From Rhodospirillales bacterium (lineage in GTDB: Bacteria > Pseudomonadota > Gammaproteobacteria > Steroidobacterales > Rariloculaceae): a DNA stretch of 12,533 nucleotides. Shown piece after piece: positions 1 to 6,753 of the stretch (its first letter is position 1; each line of letters opens with the position of its first letter). The DNA is taken from the NCBI GenBank assembly GCA_024640665.1, contig JAHEEO010000077.1, positions 1 through 12,533 on the forward strand. The letters are read 5' to 3'. Made by a program: the position numbers and the translations under genes. Below the pieces are notes generated by a model. The model worked only from the letters and a program-made list of their open reading frames with translations, had not been told where the DNA came from and ran no database searches.

Positions 1-1
1 T

Positions 2-586
2 GAAACAGGGCTCCAAGCATTGAATATTGAAGTTGCCAGCATCAAAGACGTCGTCATTACCCATTTGCACTACGACCATGCCGGCAACGATGAATTGTTC
101 GCGGACGCGACTTATCACTTACAAGAAGACGAAATGCGCTATGCAACTGGCCGATGTATGTGCCACCACGAAATCAGCAAGGCTTTTGAAGCCGACGATG
201 TCGCCCGAATGGTGCATCGGGTTTTTGACGGCCGCGTGCAATTCCACGATGGAGATGAACAAATCGCTCCGGGCATTTCTGTGCATCGAATCGGCGGCCA
301 TACGATGGGTTTGCAGGCCATCAGAGTAAAAACAGCTCGCGGCCATGTGGTGTTGGCGTCCGATGCGAGTCATTTTTACGCTCACTTTCAATCCGGTCGC
401 GCCTTTCCAATTGTGTATAACGTTGCCGAATTGCTGGATGGTTACAAACGCCTCCGCCAGCTTGCCAGCTCAGACCAACACATAATCCCCGGTCACGATC
501 CTTTGGTCATTGACCGTTTCCCAGCCTCGAAGGCCTCCACAACGAACTGGATTGCTCGCCTGGACCAAGATCCAAACTGGAATTGA
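2..586 (+). CDS. MBL-fold metallo-hydrolase, AHL-lactonase-like (5' end off window)
   Basis: The open frame runs in from the left edge and 194 residues are visible; this family is usually about 250-280 residues, so some 60-80 N-terminal residues lie outside the window. The zinc-binding signature HLHYDH followed by AGN is at visible residues 21-29. Further metal ligands are the His of GGHTMG, the Asp of LASDASHFY and the His of IIPGHDPLV near the C-terminus, in the order expected for a binuclear-zinc metallo-beta-lactamase fold. The GGHTxGLQ and PGHDPLV spacing resembles N-acyl-homoserine-lactone lactonases (AiiA/AttM type), but that subgroup also hydrolyses other lactones and esters, so the substrate is not established. 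No signal peptide can be judged. An in-frame TTG at 20 is internal, not the start. The SDR gene follows after 24 nt on the same strand, so the two are probably co-transcribed. Confidence 0.88.
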   Translation, partial: ETGLQALNIEVASIKDVVITHLHYDHAGNDELFADATYHLQEDEMRYATGRCMCHHEISKAFEADDVARMVHRVFDGRVQFHDGDEQIAPGISVHRIGGHTMGLQAIRVKTARGHVVLASDASHFYAHFQSGRAFPIVYNVAELLDGYKRLRQLASSDQHIIPGHDPLVIDRFPASKASTTNWIARLDQDPNWN

Positions 587-610
587 GCTCATTTTGAGAG
601 CCTGCAAGAC

Positions 611-1333
611 ATGCGAACAGCCCTCATAACCGGCGCCGCCAGCGGCATAGGTGCTGCCATCACGCAATCACTGGCAAACGCCGGGCATCGCGTGGTACTC
701 GTTGATCGCAACGACAAACGTATGCGTGCGGTCGCTTCATCATTGCCGAATAGTCATTGCGTTCAACTGAACCTGGAAGAGCTCACGGAGATTCGCCAAC
801 TCCCTGGGAAACTTCCCGAGGAATATTCTGACATCGACATCCTGGTCAATGCCGCAGGACATGACCCTGGCGGCACCACGCGCTTCGACGCTGGCAACAT
901 CGAAGATTGGGATAGCGCTATACAAACAAACTTGCTGGGCACGATGAGAATGACGCATGCCCTCCTGCCCAACATGGTTGCTAGAAACAGCGGCGACATC
1001 ATCAACGTCGGCTCAATTGCTGGATTGAGAATAGTCCCCGAGATGACCGCCTACACGACAAGTAAAGTGGCCATTCACGGATTTACCGAGTCTCTGCGAG
1101 CCGAACTTGCCGACACCGGCATTCGGGTCATTGAAGTCATGCCGGGACTTACAAGAACAGATCTTATTCGCCAGCGGTATGGCGGCGACCAAGACCGCGC
1201 GGAAGCTTATTACGAACGCTTCAAAATGGCCTTGTCACCACAAGATATCGCCCGCAGTGTAATGCATGCAATTGACGCGCCTGCTGAGGTTGTCGTGGCG
1301 CAAATCGTCGTGTTGCCCAGCAACCGCTGGTAA
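611..1333 (+). CDS. Short-chain dehydrogenase/reductase (SDR family)
   Basis: A 240-residue classical SDR of the usual length (about 250). The nucleotide-binding motif TGAASGIG is at residues 7-14. Asp32 at the end of the second strand (LVDRND) favours NAD over NADP, although the following Arg leaves this open. The structural NAAG motif is at 80-83. The catalytic tetrad is visible as Asn107, Ser135 (VGSIAG), Tyr148 and Lys152 (YTTSK). The PGLTRTD segment at 178-184 follows the usual P-G-x-x-x-T pattern after the active site. It should be a cytoplasmic NAD(P)-dependent oxidoreductase of an alcohol, hydroxy acid or keto group; its overall look resembles 3-hydroxy-acid dehydrogenases such as YdfG, but the substrate cannot be read from sequence. 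The ATG at 611 has only a weak purine-rich stretch upstream. It sits 24 nt behind the MBL hydrolase gene and converges on the next gene with a 5-nt gap. Confidence 0.93.
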   Translation: MRTALITGAASGIGAAITQSLANAGHRVVLVDRNDKRMRAVASSLPNSHCVQLNLEELTEIRQLPGKLPEEYSDIDILVNAAGHDPGGTTRFDAGNIEDWDSAIQTNLLGTMRMTHALLPNMVARNSGDIINVGSIAGLRIVPEMTAYTTSKVAIHGFTESLRAELADTGIRVIEVMPGLTRTDLIRQRYGGDQDRAEAYYERFKMALSPQDIARSVMHAIDAPAEVVVAQIVVLPSNRW

Positions 1334-1338
1334 TCGGC

Positions 1339-1641
1339 TTATCCGTCCGGTTCAGTTTGGTCTTTTTCGATTTCGGTGTCTGATTCCTGCGCGGCCAGCG
1401 ATCGCGCTTCCATCAATGCCGCAGCCACATCGACATTCAGTCCATTGATGTGTCGGCGGCCCGTGTACAGACTCGTAATTGCGCGAATGGTTGTGTCACC
1501 TGTTGACGAATTGTCATCCGGGTCAGTTTGAGCGTCAGCATTAATTGCTCGAATGTCATTCTCAGTGAGCTGCTTCATCACCCCAGTGCCATATGCGAAT
1601 GACAGATCGAGCGATGGCGCGTTCTTATTATTTTTCTTCAC
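1339..1641 (-). CDS. Small unknown protein
   Basis: I do not recognise this protein. With the GTG at 1641 as start it has 100 residues and begins MKKNNKNAPS; a GAGG Shine-Dalgarno element lies 7 nt upstream, which is why I prefer it to the longer frame from a GTG at 1710 (123 residues, no evident ribosome site). A further ATG exists at 1575 (MKQLTEND). The protein is hydrophilic, with no signal peptide or membrane segment. An Asp/Thr/Ser-rich stretch (TDPDDNSSTGDTT) is followed by SLYTGRRHINGLNVDVAAALMEAR, which looks structured, and the tail is acidic (DTEIEKDQTEPDG). It converges on the SDR gene and is divergent from the DUF457 gene, which starts about 160 nt away. The amino-acid composition looks like a real protein, but no homology supports it. 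Confidence 0.5.
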   Translation of the reverse strand: MKKNNKNAPSLDLSFAYGTGVMKQLTENDIRAINADAQTDPDDNSSTGDTTIRAITSLYTGRRHINGLNVDVAAALMEARSLAAQESDTEIEKDQTEPDG

Positions 1642-1802
1642 ATCTAAGCCTCGATTACGCGATTGATCAGAATAGTCCAAATTTATTCTTTGTACTTTGC
1701 ATTTCGTCACAGCTTGTCAGGTACCCGGCCTTATGTTCACAACATTCGGGTAGGCTGGATGTTTTTGCCTTAACATACGCAACTTCCAGAAACCTTTTAG
1801 AT

Positions 1803-2795
1803 ATGGACCCAATTAGCCAAGGTGTGCTCGGCGCAAGCTGTGCACAGAGTATTTCCAGCCGCAGGAATCTGGCACCGGCTACCGTCGCTGGCGCGCTCGC
1901 GGGTATGGCTCCGGATCTGGATGTCCTCATCAGCTCCACAACGGATCCACTGCTATTCTTGGAGTATCACCGCCACTTTACGCATGCCCTTGCATTTATT
2001 CCGGTGGGCGCACTCATTTGTGCCATTGCATTTCATTGGTTTCTTCGTCACCAGCTGAAGTTTTCCTTCACTTATCTGGCCTGCTTGGTTGGGTATGCCA
2101 GTCACGGCCCATTAGACGCCTGTACCACATACGGCACTTTATTGTTTTGGCCGTTCTCGGATACGCGCGTGGCCTGGAATAATGTTTCGGTGGTCGACCC
2201 GATATTTACAGTGCCGGTTCTCGTGCTTGGCTATTACTCATTCAAGAGGCACAGCCCTATCTTGGGTCGTTGCGCACTGGGTTGGGCAATCGGCTACCTT
2301 TTGTTGGGTCTATCTCAGACTCATAGTGCCCAAGCTGCCGGAGCCGAGCTGGCAGCGAGCCGCGGCCACGTGCCGGTGCGCGCCCAGGCCAGCCCTGCAA
2401 TTGGGAATCTATGGTTGTGGCGTCACATATATGAACACGACGGCCGAATCTATGCTGACGCGATCAGGGTTGGCTTTAACGACAGAGTATTCGAAGGCTC
2501 GAGCTTGTCTAGGCTAAATATGAGTGAGCTCGCAATGCGCCTCAACCAAGGTAGCACCCAGGCAAAAGATGTAGATCGATTTGCAAAATTCGCTGACGGC
2601 TATCTGGGTATCGCAGAAGACGATGAGAACCGAATTATTGACTTAAGATACTCGCCTTTGCCAAATGAAGTGTCCGGCATTTGGAGCATCGTGATAGATC
2701 CGAGCGCAAATGACGACGCTCATGTCCGATTCGAAACAGATCGCGGCTCCGAACCGGGCCGGGTTGATCTTCTATTTGAAATGCTTTTCAGATAG
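1803..2795 (+). CDS. DUF457 / YdjM-type membrane-bound metal-dependent hydrolase
   Basis: A 330-residue inner-membrane protein of the YdjM family (DUF457), annotated as a predicted membrane-bound metal-dependent hydrolase. The start at 1803 gives MDPISQGVLGA, matching the typical family N-terminus (MDPLTHGLLGA); the frame stays open back to 1593 but that extension is unlike the family. Conserved motifs are GALAGMAPDLD at 30-40, EYHRHFTH at 54-61, SHGPLDACTTYGT at 100-112 and VDPIFT at 131-136, which supply the His and Asp residues thought to bind metal. Hydrophobic segments lie at roughly 62-80, 88-100, 133-146 and 155-172; the rest, from about 200 on (LWRHIYEHDGRIYADAIRVG), is a soluble C-terminal domain seen in the longer members. 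The reaction is unknown; E. coli YdjM is SOS-induced, but I found no LexA-box-like sequence here. It converges on the next gene with a 21-nt gap. Confidence 0.9.
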   Translation: MDPISQGVLGASCAQSISSRRNLAPATVAGALAGMAPDLDVLISSTTDPLLFLEYHRHFTHALAFIPVGALICAIAFHWFLRHQLKFSFTYLACLVGYASHGPLDACTTYGTLLFWPFSDTRVAWNNVSVVDPIFTVPVLVLGYYSFKRHSPILGRCALGWAIGYLLLGLSQTHSAQAAGAELAASRGHVPVRAQASPAIGNLWLWRHIYEHDGRIYADAIRVGFNDRVFEGSSLSRLNMSELAMRLNQGSTQAKDVDRFAKFADGYLGIAEDDENRIIDLRYSPLPNEVSGIWSIVIDPSANDDAHVRFETDRGSEPGRVDLLFEMLFR

Positions 2796-2816
2796 CCGGA
2801 GATTAATCGAATTCAT

Positions 2817-3281
2817 CTAGCTTCGGTCGTACGGATTAAAACTCTCTTGAGGCTCGTCGTCGTCATTTTCGATCTTGAACAAACCACTGTCGGCCATTGT
2901 AATCGAACTGTTATCCAGTGCCGATAAAAACACGCCTGTCGATTCAGGCGATATTTCCTCGTCAGGCTGACTTTTTATATTGACGAATTTGGGATTCTTA
3001 CCAAGCTCGGAATCGCTGCGCGGCTTTTCTTGCTGAGCCACTTCCTTCTTATAGGCCTTAGGCATCAGTCCACGCTGATCAACACCGCGACGCTCGATCA
3101 AACCGCCAAATTCAGGTCCCGTCGCTTCAGCAGTGAGGTTGGGTGCCTGCTTGGGCTTTTCAGCCTGCTTGCGCTCGGCGGCCGACGCCGGCGCAGCCTT
3201 GCTCGGTGCGGATTTGTTGTCATATAGGCGTTTTGCCTCAGCTCGTTTCGATGCTGGAATGAACTTAAAGAAGTGGCGCAT
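2817..3281 (-). CDS. Unknown hydrophilic protein with basic head and acidic tail
   Basis: I do not recognise this 154-residue protein. It begins with a conserved-looking basic segment (MRHFFKFIPASKRAEAKRLY), followed by an Ala/Pro/Lys-rich low-complexity linker at about 24-50. A middle segment, GPEFGGLIERRGVDQRGL at 55-72, could be a small folded or binding motif. The C-terminus turns strongly acidic (FKIENDDDEPQES) and ends FNPYDRS. It has no signal peptide, no membrane segment and no cysteine. The charge asymmetry suggests a disordered adaptor or nucleic-acid-associated protein, but this is inference. The ATG at 3281 lacks a clear Shine-Dalgarno sequence and is the first start in the open frame. 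It is monocistronic in appearance: it converges on the DUF457 gene and is divergent from the exported protein starting at 3507. The frame has no strong competitor on the other strand. Confidence 0.6.
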   Translation of the reverse strand: MRHFFKFIPASKRAEAKRLYDNKSAPSKAAPASAAERKQAEKPKQAPNLTAEATGPEFGGLIERRGVDQRGLMPKAYKKEVAQQEKPRSDSELGKNPKFVNIKSQPDEEISPESTGVFLSALDNSSITMADSGLFKIENDDDEPQESFNPYDRS

Positions 3282-3506
3282 CTGCGATTCACGGTTAGAG
3301 TCTTGGATAGATACGATAACGAGTAACGGCTTTCTGGTCGAGTGCAGAGTTCTCAGTATCGAGGAAGGTGATAAGGTATTGAAAAACAGCTAGATTAAGC
3401 GGCAAAAGACGACGCTTGGCATTGGTGGAAGTTCTGGGGCTAGTCGCCTATCCTTTCAGCTACGAATATTGATTGCGTGCCGCAAATCCGGCGAGGAGTC
3501 TTCAAT

Positions 3507-4631
3507 ATGAAATTTAAAGCATTAAGCACCGCCGTATCTTTGGCATTGACCTCCAGTGTTGCGATGGCGCAATTCGGCGGGGGCCCAGGCATAGAACCTT
3601 CGGACATACGGTCGGTTCCGGCCGAAACAATGGCGGCGGCGGCGCAGAATCCCGCCTGGGAAGCACCGCGGACATCATGGGGAGACCCTAGCTTCGAGGG
3701 AGTTTGGAGCACCGACGACATGCGCGGCATCTCCCTAAACCGCCCTCGACAGTTTGGTGATCGTCAGTCTCTGACGGCGGAGGAATTCCGCCAACGGGCC
3801 TCTCAAGCTGAAGCCGGTATGAACCGGGCGGTCAATACCGAGACTTTTCTGCGCAATGAATGGGGTATTCGCACCTTTGGCTATTCCTCTTTGGTCATTG
3901 AACCCGCGGATGGACGCGTGCCCGAAATGACGGATGCGGGCAAAGCCCGCGCTGGCGCGCGTGATCGCGGTACGTTCGGACCCGGCCCCTTCAATTCCTT
4001 CGATGATTTCACGCTGTACGACCGGTGTATTACGCGTGGCGTCTTAGGGTCAACGCTGCCCGTAATCTACGGCAACGGCATGCGAATCGCGCAAAGCCCC
4101 GGCTACTTCTCAATTAGTTACGAGATGATTCACGACACCCGCGTCATACCAATTGACAGCCGACCGCCTTTAGACTCAAACATCGAGCAGTGGATGGGAG
4201 CGGGCCGCGGCCGCTGGGAAGGCAATACGCTGGTTGTAGAATCGGCAAATTACACCAATAAGACCAGCGTCGGCGTCAACGGCAATGGCGTGCGGCACAG
4301 CAACCGGTTTCAACTGACCGAGAGATTCACACGCGTCGATCCGCAAATGATCGAATATGTCGCCGTCGTCAACGATCCGATAACTTACCCGGAACCATTC
4401 ACGATTCGAATGATGATCACCCAGCAACCAGACTACCAAACATACGAGTATTCCTGTCATGAAGGCAACGGTGCAGTAGGTCATTCGCTCAGTGGGGAGC
4501 GCGCATTCGAGCAACAAGTTCGTGATGCGATTGCGGCGGGGCTGCCGGTGCCTACTCGCGGAAATGGCGGGAGTATTTATGGTGCTCCGGAAGAAGGCGC
4601 AGAGATCATAAATATCAATCAAGCCGATTGA
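3507..4631 (+). CDS. Exported protein of an uncharacterised WxGxGxGxWxGxTLVVE family
   Basis: A 374-residue exported protein. The ATG at 3507 follows a GAGGAG ribosome site by about 9 nt and begins a clear Sec signal peptide (MKFKALSTAVSLALTSSVAMA, cleavage after residue 21); an upstream frame opening at 3477 is not needed. The mature protein contains PSFEGVW at 61-67, a YDRC segment around Cys174, the motif WMGAGRGRWEGNTLVVE at 229-245, LTERF at 270-274, an IEYVAVVNDPITY stretch at 282-294 and YSC at 315-317. The same ordered series occurs in the protein encoded at 5198-6007, so the two are distant paralogues, with Cys174 and Cys317 matching Cys106 and Cys247 of that protein; a disulfide is likely. 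Such proteins are commonly left as hypothetical in environmental Proteobacteria and Acidobacteria. Function is unknown. The intrinsic terminator at 4660-4687 closes the gene. Confidence 0.88.
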   Translation: MKFKALSTAVSLALTSSVAMAQFGGGPGIEPSDIRSVPAETMAAAAQNPAWEAPRTSWGDPSFEGVWSTDDMRGISLNRPRQFGDRQSLTAEEFRQRASQAEAGMNRAVNTETFLRNEWGIRTFGYSSLVIEPADGRVPEMTDAGKARAGARDRGTFGPGPFNSFDDFTLYDRCITRGVLGSTLPVIYGNGMRIAQSPGYFSISYEMIHDTRVIPIDSRPPLDSNIEQWMGAGRGRWEGNTLVVESANYTNKTSVGVNGNGVRHSNRFQLTERFTRVDPQMIEYVAVVNDPITYPEPFTIRMMITQQPDYQTYEYSCHEGNGAVGHSLSGERAFEQQVRDAIAAGLPVPTRGNGGSIYGAPEEGAEIININQAD

Positions 4632-4659
4632 CGTACTCGCAGGTTGAACATGCAAATAG

Positions 4660-4687
4660 AAAAGCCCCGCTCAAGCGGGGCTTTTTT
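4660..4687. terminator. Bidirectional intrinsic terminator
   Basis: A perfect stem GCCCCGC / GCGGGGC (4664-4670 and 4675-4681) with a TCAA loop is extended by four A residues on the left and six T residues on the right. Read on either strand it gives a GC-rich hairpin followed by a U-tract, so it can stop transcription from the exported-protein gene ending at 4631 (+) and from the DUF6152 gene ending at 4740 (-). Its place between two convergent genes fits that double role. Confidence 0.93.
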
Positions 4688-4739
4688 GTAAATAGCGTAT
4701 CGTTAAAGGCCCAGTTTCAGGCATTTCTGAGCACAAGAA

Positions 4740-5147
4740 TTACTCGGTGCTCGGCGCACCGATACCCACGGACCCCATGAATAGACTCGAACCATCCGGC
4801 AAAGTAATTTCACGTCCGCTGGCACGAAAAGAACGATCGCGGGCTTGGAATCCCTCTACGTGCACCTGAATTCCAGCAGGCACTGATGTACGCGTCCAAC
4901 CACGACGTATCAGCGCATTCGGCGCGCCGCCTTCAACCTGCCATTGCTGCTTTTCGCCTGCCTCAGTAGTTATTTCCAGATGTAACCAGGAATGCGGGTT
5001 ACTCAACTCGAATCTTGTAACAACACCGTCAAGCGAAATTGGACGATTAATATCGAACTCCGCCGCAAAAGAATGATGCGCAATTGCGGGAATCGTTGCA
5101 GCAACTGCTAACGTGCAAAATATGATGCTGAGACTTCTTAGTCGCAT
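4740..5147 (-). CDS. DUF6152 family exported protein
   Basis: A 135-residue periplasmic or secreted protein that I assign to DUF6152 from the pattern AHHSFAAEFD, PISLDGVVTRFELSNPHSW and GGAPNALIRRGWTR, all diagnostic of that family. The ATG at 5147 is chosen because AAGGAG lies 9 nt upstream; the longer frame to 5174 would run through this ribosome site. The signal peptide is residues 1-23 (ending TIPAIA), so the mature chain would begin HHSFAAEFD with a histidine at the N-terminus. Conserved NPHSW is at 50-54 and PNALIRRGW at 76-84. The alternating hydrophobic pattern and short length suggest a small beta-barrel such as an OB fold. The gene lies 50 nt downstream of the exported protein starting at 6007 and is probably in its operon. 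No function is known for the family. Confidence 0.92.
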   Translation of the reverse strand: MRLRSLSIIFCTLAVAATIPAIAHHSFAAEFDINRPISLDGVVTRFELSNPHSWLHLEITTEAGEKQQWQVEGGAPNALIRRGWTRTSVPAGIQVHVEGFQARDRSFRASGREITLPDGSSLFMGSVGIGAPSTE

Positions 5148-5156
5148 AGCATTCGT

Positions 5157-5162
5157 CTCCTT
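5157..5162 (-). promoter_or_regulatory. Ribosome binding site of the DUF6152 gene
   Basis: On the minus strand this reads AAGGAG, a near-perfect Shine-Dalgarno sequence, 9 nt before the ATG at 5147. It decides the start of the DUF6152 gene in favour of the MRLRSLS N-terminus over the upstream in-frame ATG at 5174. Confidence 0.8.
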
Positions 5163-5197
5163 ATCAAAACTCAATGATATTATCAGCCATCCGTCAC

Positions 5198-6007
5198 CTA
5201 TTCTGGCAATGGTTCAGGCGGCTCCAACAGGTATTCGCCGTAGAGCAAATGCTCTGAAAACTCGACACACTTAAACTCTAGGAGTTCAGCGTTTTCGTCC
5301 ATAATTCGATACAAGGGCAACGAAATAGTCCACGGTCTTGTATACACATTGGGATCATCAATCGTTGCTTCGTATTGAATATGATTATCGCTTATCAACG
5401 TGAACCGCTCGTTAACGGTCAAGCCGCTGCTGTGATAATTGCCGGCTCGGTCCAACCACGTTCGATCATCGTTGGCGATCACCTCAACAGCGAGCGTATC
5501 GCCATCCCAGCTGCCATTAGACCAGCCCATCCATAAATCGACCGGCACTTCGTCTAAAGTGCGAACGTCTTCAAAATGGACAACTCGATTTGAACTGGCA
5601 AAGGCATAAACGAAGACGATGTCGGAATCACCCTGAACAATTTGGAATGGGTACGGCATGTAATTGGCGCGCGGAATGCCCGGCAGGTAACAAGCCGCCT
5701 CTGGATCCGTGCGTGGCCACCCAGCGCGATTCTCGTCCCGCTTGGCAATCGCATCAGCGCGATAAGGAATTTCACCGCCCTCGACAACACTCAACCCGGC
5801 CGGTATTGCCGCCAACGAACCCAACGGCCAAAATTTATCGATTTTCTCTGCCGAATGCGCCTCTAGATTCCAGTGCGCGCTCCCGGCGGCGCGCCAAATG
5901 CCATTCAAATTGGGACGGCCATTAATCCTGTCCTGCGCCCAGACGGTGCCCGAAATAGCTAAAGCTAAACCAGCCAGCAGCAGTCCGCTGAGTTGTCGTA
6001 CTCGCAT
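5198..6007 (-). CDS. Exported protein, paralogue of the protein at 3507-4631
   Basis: A 269-residue exported protein with a Sec signal peptide (residues 1-24, ending GTVWA before QDR) and a purine-rich ribosome site (GAGGGGAG) just upstream of the ATG. The mature part starts with RPNLNGIW at 31-38. It continues with a DPEAACYLPGIPR segment (Cys106), FQIVQ at 121-125, the motif WMGWSNGSWDGDTLAVE at 159-175, GNYHSSGLTVNERF at 189-202, the run IQYEATIDDPNVYTRPWTI at 210-228 and EFKC ending at Cys247. The order matches the 374-residue paralogue across the convergent terminator, which carries about 100 extra N-terminal residues. It lies directly upstream of the DUF6152 gene with a 50-nt gap, so the two are probably co-expressed and may act together in the periplasm. 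No enzymatic motif is recognisable to me. Confidence 0.9.
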   Translation of the reverse strand: MRVRQLSGLLLAGLALAISGTVWAQDRINGRPNLNGIWRAAGSAHWNLEAHSAEKIDKFWPLGSLAAIPAGLSVVEGGEIPYRADAIAKRDENRAGWPRTDPEAACYLPGIPRANYMPYPFQIVQGDSDIVFVYAFASSNRVVHFEDVRTLDEVPVDLWMGWSNGSWDGDTLAVEVIANDDRTWLDRAGNYHSSGLTVNERFTLISDNHIQYEATIDDPNVYTRPWTISLPLYRIMDENAELLEFKCVEFSEHLLYGEYLLEPPEPLPE

Positions 6008-6052
6008 GCCATCTCCCCTCTCGTCTCTAGATTCTTATGATTTGGAGCCTAC

Positions 6053-6082
6053 ATAATAAGCGATGTTGTCGCTACCTGTCCT
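6053..6082 (-). promoter_or_regulatory. Candidate sigma70 promoter for the exported protein/DUF6152 pair
   Basis: On the minus strand AGGACA (6077-6082, four of six consensus positions) is followed after 18 nt by TATTAT (6053-6058, five of six). Transcription would start near 6046, leaving a leader of about 40 nt before the ATG at 6007. The match is moderate and rests on sequence only. The rest of the stretch 6083-6225 holds only a short CACG-AAGC-CGTG hairpin (6103-6114) without a T-tract. Confidence 0.4.
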
Positions 6083-6225
6083 CAAGAACGCCACGGTGCT
6101 GACACGAAGCCGTGACTTAAGCTGAAGCGGCTATTGGAACCAGTCGCGCGAGTGCTTAATGAGCTCTCACAGACTGAGGATTACAAAGACTTCACAGAGA
6201 CTTCAAAAGGGCCGCTTAGCCGCCT

Positions 6226-6702
6226 CTAGTTGTCGTCGCGCGCTCGACGCCGTTCCCGCTTACGCTCAGCGCGCTCGCGAGCCTTGTCTTCCCGCTCTTG
6301 CGCCTCGGACTCCGTCTCGTCTGACACGTGTTTCCTGCAATCAAGCATTGCCCAATCGAGTTCGCGTAAAAGATCGAGCTGATACATGGTGGACGCAGAT
6401 TCTTGAACAAAGTACAAGCTCGCCCGAAGCTGGTTTTCCATCTCGCGAATTTCTTGCGGCGACATGCGGCCAGTTACGCTCATTTTTCCAGTCAGATCGC
6501 AGCGAAACTGCCCGTCGCTGCCGTTCACTGAAAAATCTTCGAAGCGGCGCGGAGCTCGCTCGTTCTGGCGGCCCCACATCCACACGAAATCCTCATCTGG
6601 CAATTGCGCAGGAAATCCAAACTGCGCCATTGCTGAAGGCAGAAAGCACAACGAAACCACTGCGCTCGTGATCAATACTCTGAAGTTGCGCATACCACTC
6701 AT
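6226..6702 (-). CDS. Small exported protein with charged coiled-coil tail, unknown function
   Basis: A 158-residue protein that I do not recognise. A signal peptide covers about residues 1-26 (ending LPSAMA before QFGF); the alternative start at residue 4 (MRNFRV) would keep it intact. The mature domain begins with an acidic/aromatic segment (LPDEDFVWMWGRQNE) and contains two cysteines, Cys68 (GQFRCDL) and Cys122 (MLDCRKH), which could pair in the periplasm. From about residue 128 to the end it is almost entirely Glu, Arg, Asp, Lys and Ala (EAQEREDKARERAERKRE), a likely single alpha-helix or coiled coil. It follows dctM by 51 nt on the same strand, so read-through from the TRAP operon is possible, but its product does not resemble a transport component. 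The long opposite-strand frame over this region is a shadow. Confidence 0.75.
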   Translation of the reverse strand: MSGMRNFRVLITSAVVSLCFLPSAMAQFGFPAQLPDEDFVWMWGRQNERAPRRFEDFSVNGSDGQFRCDLTGKMSVTGRMSPQEIREMENQLRASLYFVQESASTMYQLDLLRELDWAMLDCRKHVSDETESEAQEREDKARERAERKRERRRARDDN

Positions 6703-6753
6703 GCGACTTGCCCTACTTAGTTTGCATGCTGTCCTAAGAGCTTATCACGGCAG

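Noticed and set aside
1593..1802. Upstream extension of the DUF457 gene by 70 codons
   Set aside because: The family N-terminus (MDPxxxGxLGA) begins exactly at 1803, and the extension has no similarity to a signal or domain and overlaps the divergent gene's 5' end.
1711..1802. LexA (SOS) box upstream of the YdjM-like gene
   Set aside because: I looked for a CTG-N10-CAG-like palindrome because E. coli ydjM is SOS-regulated; none with reasonable half-site matches is present.
3282..3506. Small gene or regulatory RNA in the 225-nt divergent gap before the exported protein gene
   Set aside because: A TTGGCA at 3416-3421 resembles a -35 element but no convincing -10 follows, and the plus-strand frames here are continuations of shadows of the gene at 2817-3281.
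6092..6114. CACG-AAGC-CGTG hairpin as a terminator
   Set aside because: The stem is four base pairs and no T-tract follows on either strand.
6184..6207. Short imperfect direct repeat (GACTTCA twice) after the small exported protein gene
   Set aside because: Only two copies of about ten bases with one mismatch; it is within chance expectation and has no associated structure.
6159..6671. 170-codon plus-strand open frame antisense to the small exported protein
   Set aside because: The translation is Arg/Ser/Pro-rich without domain features, and the opposite strand encodes a protein with a clear signal peptide. It is a shadow frame.
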